From Isoetes taiwanensis (taxonomy: Eukaryota > Streptophyta > Lycopodiopsida > Isoetales > Isoetaceae), in contig JAJEKV010000070.1 of assembly GCA_021234155.1 (NCBI GenBank), positions 5,548,754 through 5,612,753 of the forward strand: 64,000 bases of DNA. Reading direction: 5' to 3'. Under the pieces are notes generated by a model that saw nothing but the letters and a program-made list of their open reading frames with translations, was not told the origin of the DNA and ran no database searches. Below are positions 22,589 to 33,535 of the stretch, in pieces. The stretch's first letter is position 1. The number at the start of each line of letters is the position of its first letter. The position numbers were made by a program, and so were the translations under genes.

Positions 22589-25273
22589 ATGTTACTAGAT
22601 TCAAGCATCCTCGGAACCCTCAACATGGTGGAGTTCTTAATTATGGCTGCAAATATCCCCTTCATGCGTGATGCGTCTATCGTTCACAAAATAGGCAAGG
22701 TTGTGATACAAGCGAATCAATCAAGGGATCCTTATCCAAGTAGTAATACTGATGTCCTAACCGAGATGGTGAGGACGCAGTGGAATACCATTATCGCCAC
22801 AATTGTTGGTAAGACTCATAAGCTAGCACTTGTAGCTAATTATGGGGCAGGAGGTGGTCTCGCTTGGACTGGAACGGTGCACTGTTAGTGCATATTCTGC
22901 AGTTGGGGGCGACAAAAATGGCAACTTCTCTGTCGTTTGGCGCCATGAAGCGGGCCATAATTGGGGTTCTAGTCACTATGAAGGAGGAGGAAATCCAGAA
23001 GGTCCTACCATAATGTCTGACAACTAGCTATCTCGATTTTCATCTCCCGAACTACTCAAGATTTTGCGTTATAAATCCAAACTTTCACTTCCAATTATTT
23101 CTTATCCTCGTCCCCCTCGTGCAAATATGGATGTTGCTGAAACCCAAGGTGCAGACTCTGTTATTGTCAATGTTCTGGCCAATGATTTGGATGCAAATGT
23201 GAAAGAATTGCAGCTCATCTCTGTTCAAAATATTGCACCTATAAATAGCAGCATTCAGATCTCAAACAACCAGGTTCTTTATACTCCATCCGTTGCGGCT
23301 ATGTTGCAAGGTGGTTAAAAAACGCGTTTTTTATTCATAAAAATCTTCTATAAAAATCCGTACGTACTCTAAAAGATTTTTATGGAATGGGATAGCAAAA
23401 AAATAAAATAAAATAAAAAATTGCCCCTAATTGTTTTTGTGCACATTAAGGTTTAGGGTTTGAATGTTTAGAATTAAGGTTTACAGGGGTTAGAATGTTT
23501 AGGTTTAGGGCTAGAATGTTTAAATTTAGGGTTAGAATGTTTAGGCCTACATTGTGTACACTTAGGTTTAGGGTTAGAATGTTGAGAATTTAGGATTACA
23601 GGTTTAGAATTTAGGTTTAGGGTTAGAATTGTAGGCTTACAGGTTTAGAATTTCATATTGTAATGGCTATATTGTAATTTCTATAAAATTTGTATTCTAA
23701 GGATTTTTAAGGATTTTTATATTTTTTTAAAAAACCTTTAAAAAATCTTTGCATACGGATTTTTAAGGTACGGATTTCTAAGTACTCAACTACCTTGCTA
23801 TGTTGTCAGTTGACTCTTTCAGCTATCGAATACAGAACGATCAGAATGCGACTGCTACTGGATATGTTATCATACGTCCTAATTCTTTAAGAGGCTGGTG
23901 GAAGATGAGAGGTCCGACTATAGTAGACTCGTCTGGAAGAGGTGCATCTGGAAGCATCTCAGGATCAACAACATGGGATTGGGGCAATGGGGCACTTACG
24001 TTTGGAGGCGCGGGCATGGTTTCATTTGGCATAAAACCATCTTTGAATGGTGCAACTTCTTTTACTATATCTGCATGGGTGCGAGTGCCTGCAACTGCTA
24101 CCTCCAAAGGAGTCATTATCCAGCAAAGAAGCCCAAGTTCAAACAAAACCAATGGTTACCTTGGCCAATACCAATTATCCATAGATGGTGGAAGGCTCAA
24201 TTTCTTTGTTTACGGAGACTACGAGTACCAATTTTCATTATCCGCCGATGCTGCTCTGAACGACTATAAATGGCATCATGTTAGCCTTCTTTTCTCAATC
24301 TGACTTTCCCTCTTTTAATTTCTAGAATTCAATAATTTAAATCTTACCAATGTGATAGAGTTTAAATTTCTAGAGAAAATGGTTAAAAATATAATCTAAC
24401 CTTGAAAGTCTACAGGTTGCGGCAATGCGTAACAACAATGAAGGTAGCATCTACATCGATGGTAAATTATCGACTTATGCAAATGGCATTGTTGGAAATT
24501 TAAATGGGAACATTCCGGTTTTCATGGGTTATGATGCTAGAGATAATAATTCCTTCTTTGTGGGGTCCTTGATGGGGTTGAGGCTATACAATCGCGCTTT
24601 GAGCTCTTTTCAGATCAAGTATCTAAGCACCCGTCCAGAGGCTCTTATTGGATGGTGGAAAATGGATGAGACAAGTGGTGATACTATAAATGATTCTTCT
24701 GGAAATAGAGCAATTGGAAGTATTACAGGATCAACAAATTGGGAGGAAGATGGCGGGGTTACTTTTGGAGGTGCAGGAAAAGTCTCCTTTGGTACAAAAT
24801 TATCTCTCACTGGTACGACTTCCTTTTCCATTCATGCATGGGTGAAGATCCCTAAAATTACTACTCCAGTGGCAATTATTATCAACCAAAGAAGCCCACC
24901 GGATAGCACGACTAATGGTTACAATGGTCAATATTGGCTTGCTCTCGTCAATGGGAAACCAAATTTTTTGGTGTATGGAGGTGGTAGTAATCAATTTAAC
25001 TTGTTTGCATCTAAACCAATAAATGACACTCAATGGCATCACATTGTGGCTGCACGTGATGGTGGAAAGGGTTTCATCTACGTTGATGGCATGCTTTTAG
25101 CATCTGTTAGTGACACAGCAATCAGGAGCTTAGATGGGAGTATACCAGTGTTCATGGGTTATGATGCACGAAATCACACATCCTTCTTCACAGGTACTTT
25201 AAAAGATGTGAAGGTATATAATCAATTGGTTTTGCCAAATGAAGATAAAACCTTGGGGTTGGCAATGGCTTGA
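22589..25273 (+). pseudogene. Metzincin protease-Ig-LamG protein, disabled paralogue
   Basis: The protease part spans 22589-23060. It has VRTQWN, GGGLAWTGTV, then AYSAVGG and the zinc site HEAGHNWGSSH (HExxHxxGxxH), with TIMSDN as probable Met-turn. An Ig/cadherin-like domain follows (VNVLANDLDAN...VLYTPSVAAML), then two LamG domains in exons 23797-24279 and 24416-25273; the last exon is 858 bases, exactly as in the 1-1491 gene. Lesions: a frameshift near 22880, TAG at 23025-23027 where CAG would fit (N-stop-LSRFSSPELL), and a 490-bp transposon in the Ig exon. The family resembles secreted M12-like zinc proteases better known from bacteria and protists; plants mostly have only matrixin-type metzincins. 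Likely extracellular. The last LamG exon is still intact and could be transcribed alone. Confidence 0.82.
23298..23805. mobile_element. MULE-like non-autonomous insertion in the Ig exon
   Basis: Element of about 490 bp (23308-23796) with short inverted ends AAGGTGGTT and, on the other strand, AAGGTAGTT. It is flanked by the 9-bp duplication GCTATGTTG (23298-23306 and 23797-23805), or 10 bp if one C/T mismatch is allowed. The uninterrupted sequence at 28-48 of this window (GCTTTGTTGTCAGTT) shows the pre-insertion state. The interior is a degenerate array of GTTTAGGGTTAG-like units, close to the plant telomere repeat TTTAGGG, flanked by AAAATCCGTAC and its inverse. TSD length suggests the Mutator superfamily. 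Confidence 0.78.
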
Positions 25274-26217
25274 GTTAGTGCTCACAAGCTGCTCAAAAAC
25301 CAATTTCTGTTTGTTTTTCCTTGTAATAAAAATTGAAGCTGATATCTAATATGATAAATGCCATGAAAAAACTTATTATCGAATCATATGTAGTTCAATC
25401 TAGTTTTATTTCATTCTATGTTTTACATGTTTTACCATATTAAACTAATAGCCCTCCAGCATGTGGATTGGAAGAATTATTTGAAATTCAACTTCATTAT
25501 ATTTTCTCATTTACCTTCTTATGAGGCATTCATAACCATTTATAGATGAAAGGCATACACTCTTCTGCACTGCTACTGTGTGGAGAAAAACACACAGATA
25601 GAGTGTCAGCATCGGAGAGTTGCACTCTTTGTGCTTTGGAGGTAGACAATTGTTCGGTTGCTTAAGCTTTGCCAATGCCATCATCCGTAAATCGGCATGC
25701 ATGATATAACGATTGTGCAATTATTTTATAGTGTAAGCAGGTTTGTCAACTATTTGTGGTTTTGAATCTATCTCTGTATATTGATTTGCAGACATAATGT
25801 TGAGTACAAAGTAACATAGCACATTGACATGCACAATGATTTCTAGCATGAATACATCAAATTTTTCCCATATTCCACGATACATTCAAACAATTTAAAT
25901 CGCAGTACTAACAATATGGTCTGCTTCAGCCTGAAACAATGTAATAGCAAAATTTTACTTATCATCAGCACAATGCAAAGAATAATCATTATATTTAGAG
26001 AATGTAAAAAATACATTAATTACTTGCTTATTTTACGAGACATACCTGTGTTTGCGAATAATCACAAGGATCATCGTGGCTCATTCATATTTTGATCCAT
26101 ACCTCGTACCTCGTACTAGTAATCTATAATTTCAAAGGCAACATGTGGCCATAATTGTAATCTATGAAATGGCAGATGACATAGTGCTTGAAAATAGCTT
26201 GTTAAGTTTGTTGACGA
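25274..26217. other. Intergenic DNA after LamG pseudogene
   Basis: No gene. The first 150 bases align loosely with the region after 1491 (both include a GATAAATG-CATG segment and AAATCATATGTAGTT), so the two paralogues were duplicated together with their 3' flanks. Confidence 0.55.
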
Positions 26218-26344
26218 GGGGATAAACACCCCTGCGAGCCCCTTATAGCAGATAAATGGGCGAGCCCTACAGCAGATAAACGGGCTCGCCCCTCCGGGCT
26301 CGCCCGTTTATCTGCTGTAAGGGGCAAGCATGGTGTTTATCCCC
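26218..26344. mobile_element. Foldback MITE (127 bp)
   Basis: Outer inverted repeats GGGGATAAACACC (26218-26230) and GGTGTTTATCCCC (26332-26344). Inner perfect 17-bp arms lie at 26269-26285 (ACAGCAGATAAACGGGC) and 26302-26318. A third partial copy (GCAGATAAATGGGCGAGCCC) is at 26248-26267. Nearly the whole element can fold back. No clear target duplication was found, so the superfamily is open. Confidence 0.7.
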
Positions 26345-28889
26345 TTTAATCGGCAGGCAATTTCCTCAACCATTACTGCACCCACAGCTCGATTATCATC
26401 TCCCATAGCTTGATTATCAGCTCCCACAGCTAGATTATCACAGGTTCGGCATCTTCCAGAGCTATGTTATCAGCTCCGAGGCTGAATCCAATGCTGAAAG
26501 CTGCAAACAAAGATTGATGCTGTCTGTTTCCGCGTTCTAAGCTGCCTCTTCATCCCTGTAAAGTGGGTTGGATGCTTGTTATGCCCTATCACAAGGCTTC
26601 AATCAACAGTGGACATCGCTTGGATTGGAAAGCCTGCTAGTTACTTGTCCAATTACTTATTGCAAAACTATTGAAAGAGATCCATGATAGTAATGAGAAA
26701 CGACAGCTGTACAAAAGAAAAATATTGTTAAGTGCTGGCAACACTCCGATCTGAAATTCTTGAGTTTTTATTTGTTATGGACTCCTACTAATCGCTGAAA
26801 TTTCTTGTATTTGAATGGCGCTTGCTTCTGTGGAAGCCCTGGCACTGGACAAAGCACCATAGGCTTTGGACCTCATTTTACTTTTTTTGCAATCTCTACA
26901 GCTATGGTGAATATTTGGCTATTGTATCTGGAGCTAGATTGAATCCGGTGAGCTAAGCAAATCTCCTCTGCTCTGCAAGATAAAATCTCAAGACACCCAC
27001 AAAGACATATTCAATTCAAACCATAAGCCTGCAATTCTCTTCAAATCTGAATAATTCTGGGTTTCGAAGAAAAATTTAGTGCAAAGATCAGCCACAAACA
27101 CATTCAATTCAAATCATAAGCCTGCAATTCACTAATACAATTATGAACAATTCTGCTGAGGCTGATGGATGAATCAAGAGTGTCGGATCTGCTGAGGTCG
27201 ATGCTTCATTATTTGCTGAATCTTGGATGGGTTCTGAAGATTGGATAGGGATCTTTCTAATGCAAAAAACGCCTTAGAATGTGGCTGGAAGGCTCCATTA
27301 CACTACAAAATCTTCGAAATTTATATAAAGACTGAGCTCTTTTATCAGACTGACATTCTTAGCTCAGAAATCAGCTCGACAAGAACAACAGATTCGAAAT
27401 CGGAGGCCTCTCCAGTTACCTAGTTTGGAGATGGGCTGTCCAGCAATAGAAGTTACCGCCAGTTAAGTTACCGCCAGTTTACAGCCAATAATGGGTTTGA
27501 ACCAGTTATTAGCATATTCTGGGTATATAGTGGCATATACATGGAATAGGCTACAAACCCCATATGAACGAGGGGCAACCCAAAAATTTGGTAGAGGGTG
27601 TAATGTAAAGTCCAATTATGGCAAAGAGAAGGAAGGACTGCAGAGACAGGGGGTCTAAATACTGAAAGAATATATTGCTTTCCAAAGAGATCGTCCCAGC
27701 ATATATAAAGTTGCAGACGTTTTATCCACCATAGAAAAGAGTATGAGCACAACACATACCTCTAGAGACCCATTCCTCTACATCAGTATCAACTTTTACA
27801 TTCATGATTTAAAAAGTAGATTCGTGATGCAGATGGAACTGCATATATCTCTCTCCATCCATGTTATCTTTGATCTTCTAGTATTGTATTGATTTGTTCT
27901 TAATGTATATGTTCATTTTAATCACAGTTCAAGTTGTGCCATGAATTTTTATACATTTGATTGACTACAAAATTGTGAAATATAACATATACTGTTTTTT
28001 CATTGATGTTTTGCAAAGACCTTCGAAGAAGCTTAAAGCGTTAGAGATTTGGACACCGAGGTGACGAAGATTGTGGAGAACCTTAAGCGTAAGTTTTTCA
28101 CATCATGCCAACGTGGATTTTTTATCAGCACTCAGCTATTGATTTAACACTTTCTATTGCTACTACTTGGAACTCACTTCACACCAAAATCCAAGGGGTG
28201 AATTTACCATGATGCTGCATACAAGGCGATCAAGCAGTTGGGAGATTTAAACTTAACATCCATTTTTTGCAAAATTCTGTATATTCAATTTAATCCAGGA
28301 ATTTTAAATCCATCAAGTTTAATTTTAATATGGGAAAGTATTTGTTTAATGTTTTTCTTTGAACAAAAAGAATGCCAAATCCAAATACCTATTACTCATA
28401 TAAAATCTCATCCATAAATCTGAAGCTATGTGAAGCTCGAACATTTTGCAAATAGAATCATCTAAAGTAAGATTAAAATACTATCAATAATATCCTTAAG
28501 AATAGTACCTCTAGCATTAAATGAAACTTGTCAACTTGTGGCCCCTTGCATTGCAAAAAACATACACAAACAAGTGGGTAATCAACTCTAATCAACTCTA
28601 TTCCTCCCCCCCTCCCTCTCTCCTCCACATTTGTTTACATTTCTTTAGATGTCCAGCTACTCTGGTGCAGTTTATCAAAAAAGACACTGAAGAAGCTGTT
28701 TTCAGACTCTAAAGAATAATTACAAATTAAAAGGGAAATATATTTGGATCGATGAAGATTTAACAAGAAATCCGATGCGAGAAAAGAAAGGACAAAATCT
28801 CAAAATTCAAAGAAGCAAAGCAGAATCAACAAAAGGTGCACTAGGTTATAGGAAAAGTGATAATAGATGCATAGGAAAGCATCGGGGCT
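26345..28889. other. Gene-poor region
   Basis: No supported gene. A short possible exon remnant lies at 28019-28089 (reading LDTEVTKIVENLK before a GTAAG site), too small to name. The phrase CACAAACACATTCAATTCAAA is seen in two near copies (about 26998 and 27095). Confidence 0.45.
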
Positions 28890-29360
28890 CTTAGAATTGC
28901 AGCTTGGAACATAAACAGATTAACAGAAACAAAAATTTCAAGTATGCATGAGATCTTAGAGAACGTAGATATAATATGTTTTGTTGAAACAAAAGGATAT
29001 ATGTATGATTTACCGCATATAGATGGATTTGATAAGATCTATTCGGTAAGAAACCATCGATTTATACAGGGGGATAATGGCAACGGGGGAGTTACTTGTT
29101 ATATAAGACATGCCTTTTGTCCTATGGTACAGGCCATCAAAAAGGGCACAAATAACCAATATATGTGGCTTGTAATTCAAGGCACATAAACTTCTATCAA
29201 CTTAGCAGTTTGTTACTATGCCCGAGGCATAAGAAAATATGCTCGACCACAGATGCTCCATGTGATGACCTGTGCCTTGAACTTGAGCAGGATATAATGC
29301 AGTTCTAGGAAAAGGGGGAAGTCATCCTAGTTGGTGACTTTAACAGTAGAACGCGTAAGA
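28890..29360 (+). pseudogene. Non-LTR retrotransposon endonuclease fragment
   Basis: Starts LRIAAWNINRL, runs through ICFVETKGYMYDLP, IDGFDKIYSVRNHRF, GDNGNGGVTCYIRH and WLVIQGT to a TAA at 29186. It continues over the stop (LAVCYYARG) and, after a frameshift, reaches VILVGDFNSRTRKK. WNxNxL, VETK, GGV and GDFNSR are the AP-endonuclease motifs of LINE elements, in order. No reverse transcriptase follows; sequence switches abruptly to a copia fragment at about 29362. Confidence 0.75.
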
Positions 29361-29361
29361 A

Positions 29362-29716
29362 GCAAGCAACTACCTATACATGTTCGCTCATGCCAAGTTT
29401 TTGCTTCCTGCACTTTGGTAGCAGTGAATGTTATGTTGCATTAGAATTGGATGCCCAATACAGCTGATAGATATTGCCAGCCCTCTCCCCTTTGGCAATG
29501 ATCTCCTCCTGCTTGTTTTTGACAATACATCGTCCATTGCCAAAATTTATGAAATAGTGTGCATCATCCACCTTGGAAATGAACAAGAGGTTGGCTTAAG
29601 GTCTGGTACATGTAGCACGTTCTTAAGGAAGAGCCCGCCTTGTGGCAGTGCAAGGTTCATACTGCCAACTCCTGCAATGTCCAATTTTCTCTTTCCTATC
29701 GTTGCTTTTCTGCCTT
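29362..29716 (-). pseudogene. Ty1/copia polyprotein fragment (pre-integrase region)
   Basis: Minus strand reads LDIAGVGSMNL, GGLFLKNVLHVPDLKPTS, a frameshift, VDDAHYFINFGNGRCIV, KNKQEEIIAKGERAGNIYQL and, after another shift, AKTWHER. NVLHVPDL followed by the IAKG.R.GN.Y.L and W(H)ER motifs is the gag protease-integrase junction of copia elements. Multiple shifts and stops; a remnant joined head-to-head with the LINE fragment. Confidence 0.78.
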
Positions 29717-30221
29717 GAATTGATTATCAAAACATGACTTTGAGCTATGATTTAAGCAACTTCACCCTCCGGCCATTAAGCAACTTCACCCTCCGGCCAT
29801 GGAGGGCGACCCTCCGTGCGTAGCACGTTGTTTTGAACAAGGCAGAAGAAGAAGCGGACAACAGACCGCCCTGGTAGCAACTGGCAACGAAATTGCTCTG
29901 GCAAAACCATGGGGACACGGCCAAACGGAAGTGTTTCGGTTCTAGCTTATCGCCTAAATAGAAGACCCGAATAATTCCTGCCTCGCTTCAAAATAATTAG
30001 TTCTCTTAGCCTATTTAATATGAAATCCCACAATCATGTATCTGTGGAAACTTCTCTGTACGGTGCAAACTCTTATTTTTTCTGCATTGTAGGTTTAAGA
30101 AACTGTAAAAAAGTTAAATTACAAACGCACGTGGGCAATTGTACATTTGGATAGCAGAACGTGGGGATGGGCGAAGTAAGATTTGGCTAAAATAAGATAA
30201 ACTGTATCATCTTATCAGCTT
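29717..30221. other. Intergenic DNA with dispersed repeats
   Basis: No gene. 29755-29822 holds a doubled CAACTTCACCCTCCGGCCAT segment with the palindrome CCCTCCGGCCATGGAGGG, shared with 63.78-64.0 kb. 30090-30210 is a relative of 18500-18890 that lacks the hAT MITE. Confidence 0.6.
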
Positions 30222-31013
30222 TGTTTTTGTAAGATGTGGCTAAGATAAGATAAATTGTATCATGCAACCTTTTTTATTTTTTTTTTAAGTTTTAACCATT
30301 GTCAAACCATTGAATTATCATGTATAAACAATGGATACACCAAAATGTGCAAATACATGCACATATCAGTGGTTCGATCAAGCCTGAGCCTGGTGGAAAA
30401 TGTGCAACACGATAAGCTCCGGTGAAGGCAGCACATGCAGCTACATCACACAGAGGCAGAAAAATATAGAAAACACAGAGGCGGCTGATCCGGCCTGAGA
30501 TAAGAATGTGAATAACAGAGGGAAATCCAGAAAGAAATCCGGAATAGAAATTTAAAGCAAACATGGAAAATCGTCTGTTGATGGAAGGAAGATCATTTGA
30601 AGGAAAATCGTTTGACGAACAGTGATGGCTACACAGAGGATCCACTGGCCGGGAAATCGAACCCCGGTAAACGCTTTACCTGCAATAACCACCTAGGCAT
30701 GGACTCTCTAGCCCATTCTACTCTATTCTGGCGGCAGCCAGATCCATGAGAAAATCCGGCCCAAATAATGCCAAATCCCGCAGTAGATGCAGCAGATGGA
30801 AGACCCAGATGCAACAGATGGCAAACATCATCTTCATGCCCTGCACAAAACTAGAAGGAACCCAGCCAATTCCGGCAACTCTGTTGCAGCCACTTGCAGC
30901 TCCAGGAGGTCAGACCATTATAAAACGGGCATTCCAAACCATTGAAAAAAAAAAACAATTCCAAACAATTACAGAAAACCTTGGAAATCATCTACAGCAA
31001 ACCTTATCAGCTT
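30211..31013. mobile_element. Possible 781-bp insertion with 11-bp target duplication
   Basis: CTTATCAGCTT occurs at 30211-30221 and 31003-31013; the related locus at 18890 has this sequence once and is otherwise continuous. The intervening 781 bases begin TGTTTTTGTAAGATG and end, on the other strand, GTTTGCTGTAGATG, a weak inverted repeat. No coding domain. A local tandem duplication of AAGATTTGGCTAA..GTATCAT at 30178-30265 complicates the reading. Confidence 0.4.
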
Positions 31014-32329
31014 AGTAAAAACAGACTATAAAATACGACAGAGGATGAGGACACAAAGCGGGGCCTCAAAATGCACAGAGCCATAAAATCCCATACGCGA
31101 CATATATTATTATGGGGATTGCTTTGCACCCAACAATGGTATTTTTTCATGCCAGCTGCTGACACTCAGGCGAAAAAGCAAAAGCTTTGCTTTGAACCAA
31201 AGTTTGTGGCAAGAGATGCGAATCTATAGAGAATTGAAGAGCGATTCTATAGAGAAAGAGCTCGCCGGATTCATCCCAGCGGAACAATAGCGGTGGGATG
31301 GCAATTCCGGTCGGCAGAGCAATACAAAAAACTTAAATATTTAGGATGCCTACTAGATTCCACAGGACCGAATGCCTCTTTTGCATAATTAGAAGTCCTG
31401 CCTATCCTGAAGTAAGGATACTTCTTACCTTGCTTCATCGACACCTCTAAAATCAAAAAAGGGCTGAAGGATTTGAACCACCAGGCCATGTCGGCCTCAC
31501 CACAGCCCTGGCCTACTCAAAAAGGAAATCGAAATCCAACAGCAAATATTTTTGCACCACGGCTTGAATTTACTGGCCCACCCAAGTGGGAAAAATGTCG
31601 CCCTCCATTTGATGTTACTAGGAAAAAGGTCAGTTCAACCATTTTTTTAAGCCTATTTTCCAAATTGTTTTGCAAACACTCTGAAAAATTGCCAACTTTT
31701 TTTTAATGCATCCGAGTTTTTTAAGAATGGCCACATTTTTTGGGGCTAAACCCCCTATTTTCAAACCATGTTCTGCAGCCAAAACCCTGCTATCACAACT
31801 ACTTCCAGATTCTTCCTAATCTGCAAATCCTAAAAAAGAATGTTTTCCTAGTGTGCCTCTTCCTGGTGGCCAAGAGGTAGTCCCAAATCCCATGACCATA
31901 GAAATAATAATAATAAAAAAAATACACAGAAAAAAACTCCTGCCTGCACTGCACATGCTAGCATCAGCAAAATATGATTAAGCACGCATATACAAATCGA
32001 AATCATAGTGTTAACCTTCCCTTTTATGCGCTTAAAAATGATAAAAAGGAATTGTGTGAAGTTACTCCATATGCTTTTAGGATAACCGTTTTCCATATAT
32101 ATATTGGCAAGTACAGAGGTTAGAATTCTTCAAACTTAGACATGGTTCATTTTTTCCATGTCCATAACAAAACTAAGATCCTTTCAATTTAATACAAAAC
32201 CTCTTTCGTATCGAGTTAAACAAAAGAAATGCTCGCAGTGCCAAGGCCATTGCAATAAATTTCTTCTATATATATTACAAGTTTTTGTATTATGAGGGAT
32301 TGTACAAAGCCGAATAGAAGCCAAATGCA
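31014..32329. other. Gene-poor region
   Basis: No recognised gene. A minus-strand ORF at 31271-31489 and a plus-strand ORF at 31473-31706 have no domain I can name. 31458-31490 (GGATTTGAACC) resembles an inverted tRNA T-arm but no cloverleaf could be built. Confidence 0.4.
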
Positions 32330-33535
32330 TAGCCATCCGATGAAGATTCTATAAAGATTCTCTTAGAGTCTCCAAGACTCTGAAAAGATTCCCCTTGATG
32401 ATTCCTAAACATTCCCTTAGATTGCCCAATATTTTATGAAAATTCCCCTGCAAAATACACTCAGTGTGAAAGATTCCCTAGATTCTTAAGGTTATAGAAA
32501 GATTCCCCTAGGTTTCTATGTAGATTCCCCTAAATTCTCTTAGATTTTAGAAAAATTCCCTAAATTCTCGAAGATTCCATCAAGATTCCTCTAGATTCTC
32601 AAAGATTTCTTGAAGATTCCCTTTGATTCCCAAAAAGTCTCTTCGGATTCCATAGATTCCCTAGTGTTCTCTTGAGGTTTTCCTAGATTCTCAAATATTA
32701 TCTTAAGATTCCTCTAGATTCCCCAAGTTTTTATGTAGATTCTCCTACATTTTCTTAGATTCTATGAAGATTCCCCTAGATTCTACAAGATTAAATCAAG
32801 ATTCACTACATTCTCAAGAGGGACTACGCAAATTTGACTAGAAGTCAAATCTAGGTCGAATGAAGATTCTATAAAGATCCTCCTAGATTTTTCAAGACTC
32901 TAAAAAGATACCCCCAGATGCTTTGAGATTCCATCAATGTTCCCTTAAATTCTCTAAGATTCCATAAACATTCCCTTAGATCCGCAAAACACACCCAGTG
33001 CGAAAGATTCACCTAAATTCCCTAAGATATCTACAAAAGTTCTCTAGATTCTTAAGGTTCTACAAAGATTCCCCTAGATTTCTAAAAATTATCCCAAGAT
33101 TTCTCTAGATTCCACAAGATTCTATGTAGATTCTCCTAGATTCTACAAAGATTCCATAAAATTCTCTAAGATTCCATCAAGATTCCTCTAAAGTCTCGAA
33201 GTTTTTGTGAAGATCCCTTTAGATTCCCATAGATTACCAAAGATCCTCTTTAGATTCCCCTAGATTCCCTAAGATTCTCTTGAGATTCCCCTAGATTCCC
33301 AAGTATTATCCCAAGATTACTCTAGATTCCCCAAGCTTCTATGTAGATTCTCCTTAGATTTCCTTAGATTCTATAAAGATCCCCCTAGATTCTCTTCTGA
33401 CTCTCATAGATTCCCTAAGATTCTCCTGAGATTCCTTTAGATTCTCTAAGATCTTATGAAGGTTTCCTTAGATTCTCATAAATTTCCATAGATTCCATGA
33501 AATTCTAAGATTTCAAGAAGATTCTTGGAATTCAT
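32330..33535. repeat. Degenerate satellite with core AGATTCCCCTAGATTCT
   Basis: About 1.2 kb built from diverged copies of AGATTCCCCTAGATTCT, AAGATTCTATGAAG and CAAGATTCC, with a loose period of 25-30 bases and local higher-order repeats. One example is a block with GTGTGAAAGATTC near 32464 that recurs near 33000. No open frame. Individual units differ strongly, so the array is old. Confidence 0.85.

Noticed and set aside
31271-31489. Minus-strand ORF with a T-arm-like end, considered as plastid-derived DNA
   Set aside because: I could not identify any plastid gene or a foldable tRNA; the evidence is too weak to name.
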